Shown here: in pieces, positions 35,784 to 45,235 of the stretch
How positions within the stretch are numbered: the first letter of the stretch is position 1
How the letters are laid out: every line of letters begins with the position of its first letter
Notes under the pieces: model-generated
Seen by the model: only the letters and a program-made list of their open reading frames with translations
Database searches by the model: none
What the model was told of the DNA's origin: nothing
Position numbers and translations under genes: made by a program
DNA from: Ignavibacteriales bacterium
GTDB taxonomy: Bacteria > Bacteroidota > Ignavibacteria > Tepidaquicellales > Tepidaquicellaceae
Length of the DNA: 64,000 bases
Direction: 5' to 3'
Assembly: GCA_020635255.1 (NCBI GenBank)
Contig: JACKAC010000002.1
Location: 620,001-684,000, forward strand

Positions 35784-37058
35784 TTGGAAGATCCTGTAGA
35801 AAATACTAAACCCGGACTTAAGCGCAGTCTCATCATCGTCATCCTATTCTTTGCTTTGATCGGTTCTGCCCTTGCTTTATACGCAACCCGGCTCACATTT
35901 AAACTCACCGTAGCCGGCATTATCGAACCCAGCGAATGCTCATTCAGTGACCTTTTTACATGTGATACGGTTCTATCGACAGGATATGCTAAAATGTTTG
36001 GTGTGCCTGTTGCATGGTTCGGTTTCATGTATTTCTTCTGGGCTCTATGGGTTGCCATCTTCGCGCTCGTTAATAGCCGTAAACAGAGTGGTACCGCCGC
36101 GCTCAACATAATCTTCTTTATGACCACGCTTTCTGTGCTGGTCACATTCTTCAAAATGTATCAACTCTTTATGCTTGGGGTGATATGCCCGGTTTGTGTA
36201 GCTATGTATGTTTGTATATTTGTAATTTTCTTCCTGACAATGAAAGCTCTGCGAATATCTTTTAAGGAGATCCTCTCCCGTAATTTACAATATGTCAAAA
36301 GCATCTTCTCCTCATCAAAACCCGTAGCTGCCGGTAAGAAAGGCGACGGTACGGAGGAGCGGGTATCACAGCCCTGGCGTTACTGGATAATTCTCATCTG
36401 GCTTTTCGCAATGGGATTTCTCGGCTTGCGCTATTATGAAAATACCGTAATCAAACCCGGTCTGAAGAGCGTCCAGCTTATCCTTACACAGCACTTTAAC
36501 GGGCAGAAGTATGATGTTAACTTTGATGGCTCTGCGGTGGACGGTAATCCCGATGCAAAAGTAACCATTGTAGAGTTCAGCGATTTCGAATGTCCGGCTT
36601 GCAAACTGCTGGCATCCAATATGAAACCCATTATGCTCGAATACGGCGACCGTGTGAGCCTCCACTTTATGAATTACCCTCTCGATAAATCAATAAATAA
36701 GAATCTGACTAACGAGATCCACCAAAACGCCGGGATTGCGGCGATTGCAGGGGTATGCGCGCAGGATCAGGGAAAGTTTTGGGATTTTTATTACACACTT
36801 TACGAAAACCAGACAAAAATTAACCGCGACTTCATCATTGCCACCGCGCAGGAACTCGGTCTCGACATGAATAAATTTAACGATTGCCTTGAATCCGATC
36901 CCGCTCGTGACAGGGTATTGAGGGAGATCGATCTTGCAAAGGAGTATGGTATTACCGGCACGCCGACATTATTTATCAATGGCAGGAAAGTTCACTACTG
37001 GAATAGTCCCGAAGTCATCAAAGCTATAATAGATGAAGAATTGAAAATGAATAAGTGA
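35784..37058 (+). CDS. VKOR-DsbA fusion, oxidative protein folding
   Basis: A 424-residue fusion. Residues 15-160 form a vitamin K epoxide reductase-like membrane domain with the loop cysteine pair C52/C60 (ECSFSDLFTC) and the quinone-facing CPVC at 135-138. After another helix (about 195-215), the C-terminal part is a thioredoxin-like DsbA domain with FECPACK (CPAC at 270-273) and the cis-proline loop TGTPTLF. It moves electrons from periplasmic thiols to quinone, so it introduces disulfides. The start is TTG. The cysteine-rich cassette begins immediately downstream, with convergent, abutting stops. Confidence 0.92.
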   Translation: MEDPVENTKPGLKRSLIIVILFFALIGSALALYATRLTFKLTVAGIIEPSECSFSDLFTCDTVLSTGYAKMFGVPVAWFGFMYFFWALWVAIFALVNSRKQSGTAALNIIFFMTTLSVLVTFFKMYQLFMLGVICPVCVAMYVCIFVIFFLTMKALRISFKEILSRNLQYVKSIFSSSKPVAAGKKGDGTEERVSQPWRYWIILIWLFAMGFLGLRYYENTVIKPGLKSVQLILTQHFNGQKYDVNFDGSAVDGNPDAKVTIVEFSDFECPACKLLASNMKPIMLEYGDRVSLHFMNYPLDKSINKNLTNEIHQNAGIAAIAGVCAQDQGKFWDFYYTLYENQTKINRDFIIATAQELGLDMNKFNDCLESDPARDRVLREIDLAKEYGITGTPTLFINGRKVHYWNSPEVIKAIIDEELKMNK

Positions 37059-38528
37059 TCATAAAATCTCTTTAAATTTTTCTACAAGCCAGTCGGGATT
37101 TTCAATCTTATTATAGACTTTTTTGATCTTATTTATACAAACAACTGCAGCATCTTTGTCCGGCGTTTCCCTCAACTTTAATAATTGCTTATAATATTCT
37201 ATAAAATTATAATCAAGAATTTTGTCTTCCTCGCTTATTTCATTAGTCTTTTTTAGATACCTTTTAGTATTCTCCATTATATAATATGCCTGCTCAAAGA
37301 AATTCAATTCGTAGTAGAGATTCATCAGTAACATCTTTACATCTCTTTTAAAGACAAATGAATTATAGGATACATTCGATAAGTATTCCAGGCTGTTCTC
37401 AAAGTTATTCCTCGTGAATTCTGTTTCAGCCAGGCAGAAATTTTTCATATTCTCACTGTAGCTTGGCTTGAGCTTATTATAATGCTGCAGGATGAAATGT
37501 TCAGCCCATTCATATTCATGTGCATCTAGAGCAGTAAGAACAACATTTCTGAAAAAGATCATCTGCATATATTTATCCTTTTCAGTTTTGTATAACTTTT
37601 CATCGACGAATACTTTCGTAAGATTAAGACTTCTTTTTGAAAGGGTTTTCTTTTTTTTGGGGTCCTGCGCTTCGCGTATATTCATGTCGTAAAGATTTAC
37701 CATCTCCGAATATATATAAACCTTTTCCTCTCTGCCGTACAGATTGATATTTTTTATGAAACTGTCTTCAGCTTTAAAAAGGGATTCTTCCAGGTTGCTG
37801 CCGCTAACAGCCTGAAAAGTATAAAAAACGGGTTCAAGTAATTTTAAAAATTGATGTTTCTCTTTTGATGAGAATATTTCTAGGAAGTTAGTTCCATTAA
37901 TAACAGTATTGAAAAGCTCTCCGTCTGTTCTCAGGTTATATGAAATTTCCGCAAAATATTTATTGATGACACTTCTCATTGACCTCAAAAGATTTAAAGC
38001 CATAGTATTCTCTGTTCTTCGCATAGATGAATCTATAAATCCCTTGTAATCATGGTTCCTGGAATAGTATGATATCATCAGGTCCTCGAGCCTGTTACGA
38101 TATGCGAAGTACGAGCCAAGTAAATATTCTGTGGATACAAGCTTCTTATCAAGTTTGCGGGCGAGCTTGCGAAAGGAATTTTCCATACCACGTTTTAACA
38201 ATTCTTCCATAAGTGCAAACGTTCGGTCTGGTTCTTTTTCATTTGTGCCTGATAGAACCAGGAAATCGCAAACTGAGTCGTATAAATGAAATACGGATAG
38301 TGTTAGTTTCTTTTTAACAAATTTTTCATTTGGGAAGATCGATTTGAAGAGATGCTCGTCATTTAGCGATTTTCCTTCAAAATCGGGATAAAATTCCTTT
38401 AAGGAATTAAAGATCTTTCTTACATCTCTTTTCTTTAGTTGAGCAGGTGAATTTACATAGGTTTCGAATTCATCGATCTCTTTTTTTGTAAAAGTCTTTA
38501 AAACCCGTATGATGTTTGCATCTCTCAT
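37059..38528 (-). CDS. Cassette A: helical TPR-like protein (489 aa family)
   Basis: A 489-residue, almost entirely helical protein of a family I cannot name. The N-terminal module (VLKTFTKKEIDEFETYVNSP, then EFYPDF and HLFKSIFP) is shared with paralogs at 41760-43229 and 56876-58357. The C-terminal half shows TPR-like helix pairs (AEHFILQHYNKLKPSYSENM, FENSLEYLSNVSYNSFVFKR). No signal peptide; cytoplasmic. It is divergent from the lipoprotein gene of cassette A, the same relation as in cassette B, which suggests it controls or assembles the cassette products. Its stop abuts that of the VKOR fusion. Confidence 0.75.
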   Translation of the reverse strand: MRDANIIRVLKTFTKKEIDEFETYVNSPAQLKKRDVRKIFNSLKEFYPDFEGKSLNDEHLFKSIFPNEKFVKKKLTLSVFHLYDSVCDFLVLSGTNEKEPDRTFALMEELLKRGMENSFRKLARKLDKKLVSTEYLLGSYFAYRNRLEDLMISYYSRNHDYKGFIDSSMRRTENTMALNLLRSMRSVINKYFAEISYNLRTDGELFNTVINGTNFLEIFSSKEKHQFLKLLEPVFYTFQAVSGSNLEESLFKAEDSFIKNINLYGREEKVYIYSEMVNLYDMNIREAQDPKKKKTLSKRSLNLTKVFVDEKLYKTEKDKYMQMIFFRNVVLTALDAHEYEWAEHFILQHYNKLKPSYSENMKNFCLAETEFTRNNFENSLEYLSNVSYNSFVFKRDVKMLLMNLYYELNFFEQAYYIMENTKRYLKKTNEISEEDKILDYNFIEYYKQLLKLRETPDKDAAVVCINKIKKVYNKIENPDWLVEKFKEIL

Positions 38529-38625
38529 GTGTAATAATAACTAGAAAGTGTACTCAGTAAGTGCTTATAATACATATCTTAATATAGTAACACAATTTTG
38601 TAAAAGCAATCTCCTGTGTAATAAT
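38529..38625. promoter_or_regulatory. Cassette A divergent regulatory region with repeated motif
   Basis: GTGTAATAAT occurs at 38529-38538, directly 5' of the helical gene, and again at 38616-38625 before the lipoprotein gene. The same 10-mer sits at 43328-43337 in the equivalent gap of cassette B. All three are in the same orientation. A TTTG at 38597 precedes the second copy by about 18 bases. Its role as a binding site or promoter part is inferred. Confidence 0.3.
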
Positions 38626-38703
38626 CTCGAAATAATTAATTGGGAAATAATTAATAAATGGTTTATTTTGAAGAAAATGCAATTTTAACAAAATTTGGGC
38701 AAA

Positions 38704-40545
38704 ATGGATAAAAGATTATATAGGGATATATTTATCTGTATATTATTGGTCGGTTCACTATTTACGGCAGCATTTTTTGTCAGCTGTTCCGAAGATAATA
38801 GCGGGATCGTTATAGGGCCAAATAATAATAATAACGGAAATATTGGAGGAGGTGAAATTATTACTTCATCTTTGTCACAGTTTTTTGGAGCTGTTGGTGA
38901 AGGAGCCGAGGGTGCACTTGGATTTTCGATAAACGGCTGGATATTAGGCGCTATGGGTCTTGCAGGAAACAGCCCGGACTACGGTAAGCAGATTGCTTTA
39001 ATCGAAAGTGATCTCGATACCATAATTACTTTATTGGGTAGTATGGATAGTACACTTAACGAAATAAATCAAACACTGCAGATACTTAACTGCTCTGAAC
39101 AGACATCGTCACTACAGACAGAAATAGGAAGCATTGAAAACCTTTACATCCAATACACGTCAATGATAGAAACAGCCAGTGACACTACACTCGGGCCTGT
39201 ATCTGACAGCGTTATCCAGGCCTGGTCAGATCAGGTGATTGCAACCCTGCCGAATGCTCTTAGTACTATCGAATCAAATCTCTCTAACCAGACAGGAGTT
39301 TTGCATGCCTGTATTATTACGATTCCTCCTCCGAGTACATTCGGGACGACGGCTTTTGGCGGAGATACAATTTATTATAATAATGTGGACGCTCTTACTA
39401 ACTACTATTATTATTACCAGGTAATAGCTTTATCTATGATTAGCGATGCTTTACATTTCAATGCGTGGGTTGCTGCATGCTCTCAAGACAGCTGTACATT
39501 TCCCGCGGATTCGATTCAGGCTGTCTGTAATCAAAACAGTACCGCGATGACATACTGTAATGATGTGAGAGGATACACAAATGATCTGTATAACTCTTTA
39601 CTAACCCAGTTTTCTTACGGTGGAGCATCATACACAAACGAGTATACTACACTTCAATATATACAGAACAACCCGATAGTATGGGTCAGGTCTCTGGAAG
39701 ATTTTACTCAACAGGCCGGCTACAATTGCCCTGACCCGCAAATAAATCCGCCCCACATAACATCCCCGCAGCCCTGCGGTCCGACGGCGGGAAACGCAAA
39801 CTCGGTACTAAGAGATACGGTTTACCGGGGAACATCGGGGTTCTCTTTTGCCAACGGGCAGGAATTATATAATCTGATAGATGCAGCGTCTTCACTTAGT
39901 TTCAATACAAACGGGGATTATCTTGAATCAAAAGGTTTTAAGAATATGAGTGAGAAAACAATTATCTCTGCAAATCCCGGCAACACGGTAGTAATTTCTC
40001 AGTCATATCAAAATTTACAAGTTACACCGTTTTTTCTAACAGACCAGAAAGCTTTTTTATATAACGGTGAAAATATTTCAGTATATTACACCGGTAATGC
40101 ATTTAGTTATTTATTTCCTTCAACTGTATACTCTTATGGAACCTGCACTCCTGCGGGGACGCATTACCAAAATCAGAGTATGACCCTTTTATACCAGTTT
40201 ATACAAAGTGTTTATGATTATGATAAATTATTTTTTAATGATGGAGATATTGCTTTTGTTACACTTTGCCTTAATAATGGAGATTGGCAGCTTGATTCTC
40301 CATTTGCATGGAACGAAGAACCCCCTAACTGGACTCCTTTATCAGACAGTGCTATCTATCGTTTTCTGATGCCAAAAGTTTATGCTTATGATGCTCACTG
40401 TAAATCGGGCAGAACAAATGTCAATTTAAGTGGTGTGCCAACAATGTGCGGAGAGGATTTTAATATATTCCTGAATACTAATATCCCCCGTCCGCCTACG
40501 TGCAGCAATACTAAAATTTTTCCAGCTTGTACAACATTAAACTAA
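38704..40545 (+). CDS. Cassette A: cysteine-rich surface lipoprotein
   Basis: A 613-residue protein from the ATG at 38704; a TTG at 38695 would add 3 residues, but the ATG gives a lipobox cysteine at position 28, exactly as in the cassette B homolog. The signal ends FFVSC and is followed by SEDN, an acidic run resembling Bacteroidota surface-export signals. A heptad-like helical region follows (residues about 80-125: QIALIESDLDTIITLLGSMD). Then come DALTNYYYYYQ, PCGPT and a C-terminal PRPPTC. About twelve cysteines are conserved with cassette B. No known domain; binding, adhesion or pore roles are all open. Confidence 0.8.
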   Translation: MDKRLYRDIFICILLVGSLFTAAFFVSCSEDNSGIVIGPNNNNNGNIGGGEIITSSLSQFFGAVGEGAEGALGFSINGWILGAMGLAGNSPDYGKQIALIESDLDTIITLLGSMDSTLNEINQTLQILNCSEQTSSLQTEIGSIENLYIQYTSMIETASDTTLGPVSDSVIQAWSDQVIATLPNALSTIESNLSNQTGVLHACIITIPPPSTFGTTAFGGDTIYYNNVDALTNYYYYYQVIALSMISDALHFNAWVAACSQDSCTFPADSIQAVCNQNSTAMTYCNDVRGYTNDLYNSLLTQFSYGGASYTNEYTTLQYIQNNPIVWVRSLEDFTQQAGYNCPDPQINPPHITSPQPCGPTAGNANSVLRDTVYRGTSGFSFANGQELYNLIDAASSLSFNTNGDYLESKGFKNMSEKTIISANPGNTVVISQSYQNLQVTPFFLTDQKAFLYNGENISVYYTGNAFSYLFPSTVYSYGTCTPAGTHYQNQSMTLLYQFIQSVYDYDKLFFNDGDIAFVTLCLNNGDWQLDSPFAWNEEPPNWTPLSDSAIYRFLMPKVYAYDAHCKSGRTNVNLSGVPTMCGEDFNIFLNTNIPRPPTCSNTKIFPACTTLN

Positions 40546-40558
40546 TAATAACCGGAAA

Positions 40559-41458
40559 ATGTTAAAATCAAATTTAAAAAATTTGTTTCAGAGCAAGCCC
40601 GGCTTTACTGGAACAATCAAAGTATTCCTGATCATAGCATTACTTTTTTTATCCGGGAAAGATTCCTCTGCTCAGTCACAGTGGCTCGATCATGGAACAG
40701 GTAATTCGGTTTCGCTCGAGATTTATAAGCCGAATATCCCGGTGAAACCAAGTTCCTTTATAGCCGGTGTAAGACCGGAATATACTACATTTTCCGGAGT
40801 AGCTTTTTTGAGCGGAAGATATAACCTCTCAAAGAGACTTACTCTTATAGCGGAGCTTCCTATGGTGAACGGCAAATGGGATGATACGGTTGAAATACAG
40901 GATGAAGGAGGATTTAAGTTTGGGAATCCATATATTGGAGCGGAATATTCTCTTCCGGAAAGTCCCGTAAGCGTTGATTTTGGATTAAGAATTCCTATTA
41001 CGGAGGAAGGGCAGCCCCAGGCAACCGTATATGGATTGCGGGCGGATGTAGATAGGGTCAGCGCATTCATACACAATATTGTACCCATCACCGCTGCTGT
41101 AAATTACAGGACCGTGTCAGAATCGAATATACTATTGAATGCCCGTGTAGGCGGGGACCTTTGGTTTAATACAAAACAACTTGGAATTTATACTCAGCCT
41201 TTGCTTTCGGTTTTGTACACACTTCAAACCGGATACATTCATAAAAATGTTCATTTCATTCTGGGCTTAAGCGGGAATTATGAAATAGATACCGGTCCGA
41301 ATACTCCGGATAAATATAATTACATTGAATACGGATTGCTTGTAACATTTCTCTTTAAAAATATTCGCCCGGCTTTCAGCCTAAAGGTACCGGGTGAGGA
41401 CCTGGGAAAATTCATTAATTACGTTGTCGGTTTTAACTTTACATACGGATTTAAATGA
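40559..41458 (+). CDS. Cassette A: outer-membrane beta-barrel protein
   Basis: A 299-residue protein with a signal peptide (about 1-38, cleavage after SSAQ) and alternating beta strands ending in an aromatic, FNFTYGFK, as outer-membrane barrels do. Shared with cassette B are GNSVSLEI, GRYNLSKRLTLIAELP, NPYIGAEY, FGLRIPI and ARVGGDLWFNTK. It lies 13 bases after the lipoprotein and overlaps the small gene by 4 bases. It probably anchors or exports the lipoprotein. Confidence 0.78.
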   Translation: MLKSNLKNLFQSKPGFTGTIKVFLIIALLFLSGKDSSAQSQWLDHGTGNSVSLEIYKPNIPVKPSSFIAGVRPEYTTFSGVAFLSGRYNLSKRLTLIAELPMVNGKWDDTVEIQDEGGFKFGNPYIGAEYSLPESPVSVDFGLRIPITEEGQPQATVYGLRADVDRVSAFIHNIVPITAAVNYRTVSESNILLNARVGGDLWFNTKQLGIYTQPLLSVLYTLQTGYIHKNVHFILGLSGNYEIDTGPNTPDKYNYIEYGLLVTFLFKNIRPAFSLKVPGEDLGKFINYVVGFNFTYGFK

Positions 41459-41700
41459 TACAAGACGACCCTTTGGATAAAGAGGTCAGACAGTTGGCCG
41501 GCAGACTAAACAGGAAAATTAAGATCTTGTTATCCGGAGAAAAAGATAAGATCGGGGATGGTCTTATAACGGAAATGATCATAATAAGTGGGTATATGTC
41601 TCATTACATTGTAAAAGAAGGATCAAGGTCAGACAGTGAACGCAGTCATGTTAAGCAAATGATCTCGAGGGCAAAGGAAATACAAAAAGAGCTAGAGTGA
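41455..41700 (+). CDS. Cassette A: 81-aa helical protein
   Basis: An 81-residue charged helical protein with the core IGDGLITEMIIISGYMSHYI. The 82-residue cassette B product has IGDTLLTEMIIMSGYLSHFL at the same position, so they form one family. Both flanks are rich in Lys/Glu. No signal peptide; cytoplasmic. No known family recognised. The ATG overlaps the OMP stop by 4 bases. The shared 3' element follows at 41704. Confidence 0.7.
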   Translation: MIQDDPLDKEVRQLAGRLNRKIKILLSGEKDKIGDGLITEMIIISGYMSHYIVKEGSRSDSERSHVKQMISRAKEIQKELE

Positions 41701-41703
41701 ATC

Positions 41704-41761
41704 AGTAAGAATCACTTTGCCAATATGTCGTGATAGACGGGGCGCAGGTCCCGTCTTTTTT
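41704..41761 (+). terminator. Cassette A conserved 3' element and terminator
   Basis: AGTAAGA (41704) and ATGTCGTGAT (41725-41734) precede a hairpin GACGGG (41736-41741), loop GCGCAGGT, CCCGTC (41750-41755) and six T. The sequence AGTAAGA...ATGTCGTGAT and the loop pattern GCNCNGGT recur after cassette B (48617-48676). It is wedged between convergent genes and ends at the stop of the next gene. Confidence 0.75.
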
Positions 41762-43229
41762 ATAGTAAATTTTCAAGTTTCTTCAAAAGCCAATCAGGGT
41801 ATTCTATTTTGACTTTGTTTAACTTGATCGCCTCTATTTCCATTTCTATTGATACCTTTTCAGGCTTATCATGATATTTTAACAAATTGTTGTAGTGTTT
41901 AACGAAATTAGAGTATACAAGCCTGTCTTCTTCTGAAACTTCCTTTGATGTTTTTAAAAATTTCTTTGTAGTATCCAGCATGTAATGTGCTTCCTCGAAA
42001 AGTTTTAACTCATAATAAAGAAGCATGAGCAGGAGCTTCACGTCGGATTTATAAAAGAAACTGTCGTATTTAACGGTTGATAAGTATTCAAGACTCTTGT
42101 CATGATTATGGCGATCGAACTCCAGCATTGCCAGGCAGTAGTTCATTAAATTTTTTCTGCTTTCCGGCTTTAATTCCTTATTATATTCTTTGATGAACTT
42201 CTCCGCCCAGTCTAATTCGCTGATATCCAGTGCGGTGAATACCACGTTCCTGAAAAAAAGATCCGGCATAAAAGGGTCTTTCTTATTTTTTATAAGCCCG
42301 TATTTCAAAAGAGACTTGGTCATTTCATGCTTTAACCTTGAAAACCTGTCTCTCTCATCTCGGTCTTTAGCGTCTCGAATAAGTTTACTGTATAAATTGG
42401 TGAGTAGTATGGATATTAACGACCTTTCGTCATGGTCATAAAGCGATATGTTCTTAAAAAATGTTTCATCAGCCTTTTGAGTCCATTTCTCACTTTCGGG
42501 ATCTGTCATACCCTTATACAAAAAATAAGATACTTCGAGAATCTTTAGATAAGGGTGAATGTCCGGATCCGAAAATATCTTATCAACGTCGATTGCGTCA
42601 ATCATCCTTTTTGTAAGACGGGTATCCAGTTCGACTTTGTAGAATTCTTCGGCTATTTTGATATTGGGCATCCCTCTGAGAAACCTCAAAAGAAATAAAC
42701 CTGTACTTAAATTTATTTTATTGTGAAAAGATTTAAAGCGAAGGTCACTTTCACCCCGGCTGGTGTAAAACCTCATGAGCAGATCCTCATATCCGTAACG
42801 GTAAAAGAAAAAATTATCCAGGCTCATTTTGGATGAAGCAATTTCTTTATCCATTTTCCTGGCGAGCTTACTAAAGGCATTATTCATCCCCCGGTTGATG
42901 AACTGGTTCATCAGCGAAAATGCTCTCTCGATCTTATTCTCATTATTGTTCAGCGCGATAAGATATTCACATGCCGCGTCGAAAATATGAAATGCTGCTA
43001 TTGAGTATTTTGATTTACTGTACTTCTGACCCGGAAAGATTTTTTTGAACAAATTTTCATCGGTAAAGACAGGACTATTAAAATCGGGATAAAATTTCTT
43101 TAGTTCATTAAATGTCTTCCTGACATCACGTTTCTTTAGCTGTGTAGGAGAATTTATGAAGGTTTCGAATTCCTTTAACTCTTTCCTGGAAAAAGTCTTT
43201 AGGAGTTTGGCAATTTTGGTGTTTTTCAT
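41760..43229 (-). CDS. Cassette B: helical TPR-like protein
   Basis: A 489-residue paralog of the 37059-38528 product, equal in length. Shared blocks are LLKTFSRKELKEFETFINSP, QLKKRDVRKTFNELKKFYPDF and LFKKIFPG, and C-terminal SLEYLSTVKYDSFFYKSDVK and LYYELKLFEEAHYMLDTTKK. It is divergent from the cassette B lipoprotein. The same arrangement, conserved length and shared spacing across copies indicate duplication of a whole block rather than single genes. Confidence 0.75.
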   Translation of the reverse strand: MKNTKIAKLLKTFSRKELKEFETFINSPTQLKKRDVRKTFNELKKFYPDFNSPVFTDENLFKKIFPGQKYSKSKYSIAAFHIFDAACEYLIALNNNENKIERAFSLMNQFINRGMNNAFSKLARKMDKEIASSKMSLDNFFFYRYGYEDLLMRFYTSRGESDLRFKSFHNKINLSTGLFLLRFLRGMPNIKIAEEFYKVELDTRLTKRMIDAIDVDKIFSDPDIHPYLKILEVSYFLYKGMTDPESEKWTQKADETFFKNISLYDHDERSLISILLTNLYSKLIRDAKDRDERDRFSRLKHEMTKSLLKYGLIKNKKDPFMPDLFFRNVVFTALDISELDWAEKFIKEYNKELKPESRKNLMNYCLAMLEFDRHNHDKSLEYLSTVKYDSFFYKSDVKLLLMLLYYELKLFEEAHYMLDTTKKFLKTSKEVSEEDRLVYSNFVKHYNNLLKYHDKPEKVSIEMEIEAIKLNKVKIEYPDWLLKKLENLL

Positions 43230-43327
43230 AAAATGTTTGCGTAAGAAATTGCCCCCGGACGGTTAATGTAACTTAATATATTTCAAATACATAACAAAGT
43301 ATAAAAAAATAACACTTGCCGAATTCC

Positions 43328-43381
43328 GTGTAATAATACAAACATCTTTCTTTGGAAAAAGTTTTACACGTTTGTACTTTG
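43328..43381 (+). promoter_or_regulatory. Cassette B promoter region
   Basis: GTGTAATAAT (43328-43337) matches the cassette A motif. TTTG (43351-43354), 20 bases and TACTTTG (43375-43381) resemble the Bacteroidota promoter with a -7 element one base short of TAnnTTTG. The ATG of the lipoprotein is at 43410. Confidence 0.35.
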
Positions 43382-43409
43382 AACTTGTAAAATTTAAACC
43401 AAATGGATC

Positions 43410-45215
43410 ATGAAAATAGGTAAAAAACGGGATTTAATAATCTGTACGCTGTTGATAGGGTCACTGGCTTTAGCTGCTTTCCTTGTAAGTTGCTCTGAAG
43501 ACGGAAGCATTTTCGGCCCAAATAATAACGGGCTGGGGACCGTAAATTCTACCGAGGATACCGAATACAGCGCTATTGTAACTATGTTTACTAATATAGC
43601 TGAAGGTGCTGAAGCTCAGGTAGGCTCCGACATTACCGGCTGGGTGCTCGGTGCTATGGGAATTGCCGGCTCGAGTGGTACTAATTATTCACAGCAGATC
43701 GCTAACATATCCGAACAATTAGATTCAATTATTACACTCCTTGGGGACGTCGATAATGAACTCACACAGATAAATCAGACTTTATTGGCAAATAATTGCG
43801 GATACCAGAGTTCAACACTGCAAGATGCGATAGGTGAGATCAAGGAGCTTTATAACCAGTATAATGCCATGTTGAGCGTTGCAAGTGTCGGGGACACAAT
43901 ACCTGATACAACTATGCGCAGCTGGTCGGATAAGGTACTTGGTAATAATCCGGGATGGACAGATATTGGATCACAAATGGGACATATGCAAGAAAACCTG
44001 GAGAGTAATTCAGGAGCTATATATTCCTGTGTAAAGGCTTTGCGTTTACCTGAAGAAAATATGTTAAATGGGGATACATCTTACTATAATGGTGTTGACG
44101 CAATAACCAATTATTATTATTACTGGCAGTCCCTTGGGTTACTATTGATAAGTGAAGCAAATCATTATTACGCATGGGTGGAAGCTGGAAGACCCGGGGG
44201 AAGCACTCTTAGTGCAGACTCGATACAGGCTGTGTGCAACGCAAATGGAAGTGCGTTATATTTTTGTAACGAATCAGGAATTGAAACGAACCAGCTTTAC
44301 AATTCACTTCTTACTCAGATGACATACGGTGGAGCGCAGTACACTTCCGAGCATTTTATATTCCAATACAGCTCTACAAATCCGGTCGTGTGGACACGCT
44401 CTCTGGAAGACTTTACTGTCCAGGCAGGTTATAATAATTGCCGGATGCCGTTGTATAATGGTGAACCTTGCGGTCCCGCCGCAGGTTATTTTTATACAAA
44501 ACTAACTGATACTACTTACAGGGGATTATCGGGACTTACGTTTGCAAATTCTACCGACCTTATACAATGGATCGATGTTACTGCGGCAAGCTCATACGGT
44601 GCTCTCTATGAATACCTCGATGCCCAGGGTTTTAACTCTATGATCAGCAAGACGGTGATAGCCTCCGACTCCATTAATATAACTTTTTTTGATGCTAATG
44701 AAACATCTGCCGTCATTCCTTTCTTTACTTCTAATGAAAGTGTTCAGAATATGTATAATCATCCAACTGCTGTTGTACAGGATGGCACTACTTTCTCCTG
44801 GGTTTTTTACCCTAAACAACAGTCAAGTAATTTATGTGGTTATCATGAAGAGTACACGTCAACTCCATACAAATATTTTACAAATTCAGGATATCAATCA
44901 CATGATGGCTGGACTAATGGTACCGGTTACGTTGAAAAATGCAGTGATGGTTCATATGTTTCAAATTTTCATTTTGAAACATATCCGGGATTTTCAGCAG
45001 TTGCCCAAAGAAACGGTTCCGTTGGGAAAAGGTATCTCTGGCCGGTAGTACACGCATTAACAGCAAAATGCACGAACGGGCGTTCTAATGTCGGTCCCGG
45101 CGGTATGCCCACAATGTGCTCTGATAATTTCACGTCATTCCTGAATTCTAATGTTCCAAGACCGCCAACGTGCAAAAACAATACGTTGAATACACCATGC
45201 GTAACATTGAATTAA
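43410..45215 (+). CDS. Cassette B: cysteine-rich surface lipoprotein
   Basis: A 601-residue homolog of the 38704-40545 product. The lipobox is FLVSC (Cys28) with SEDG following. Shared blocks are ITGWVLGAMGIAG, a heptad helix (QIANISEQLDSIITLLGDVD), DAITNYYYYWQ, DSIQAVCN, YNSLLTQMTYGGA, PCGPAAG and the C-terminal PTMCSDNFTSFLNSNVPRPP. About twelve cysteines align with cassette A. An ATG 8 bases upstream is in another frame. No family recognised. Confidence 0.8.
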   Translation: MKIGKKRDLIICTLLIGSLALAAFLVSCSEDGSIFGPNNNGLGTVNSTEDTEYSAIVTMFTNIAEGAEAQVGSDITGWVLGAMGIAGSSGTNYSQQIANISEQLDSIITLLGDVDNELTQINQTLLANNCGYQSSTLQDAIGEIKELYNQYNAMLSVASVGDTIPDTTMRSWSDKVLGNNPGWTDIGSQMGHMQENLESNSGAIYSCVKALRLPEENMLNGDTSYYNGVDAITNYYYYWQSLGLLLISEANHYYAWVEAGRPGGSTLSADSIQAVCNANGSALYFCNESGIETNQLYNSLLTQMTYGGAQYTSEHFIFQYSSTNPVVWTRSLEDFTVQAGYNNCRMPLYNGEPCGPAAGYFYTKLTDTTYRGLSGLTFANSTDLIQWIDVTAASSYGALYEYLDAQGFNSMISKTVIASDSINITFFDANETSAVIPFFTSNESVQNMYNHPTAVVQDGTTFSWVFYPKQQSSNLCGYHEEYTSTPYKYFTNSGYQSHDGWTNGTGYVEKCSDGSYVSNFHFETYPGFSAVAQRNGSVGKRYLWPVVHALTAKCTNGRSNVGPGGMPTMCSDNFTSFLNSNVPRPPTCKNNTLNTPCVTLN

Positions 45216-45235
45216 ACAAAATAAAAAGAAAGAGA

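Noticed and set aside
45170..45235. Upstream start for the cassette B barrel
   Set aside because: It overlaps the preceding gene and places charged residues before the signal peptide; the ATG at 45236 fits a signal sequence.
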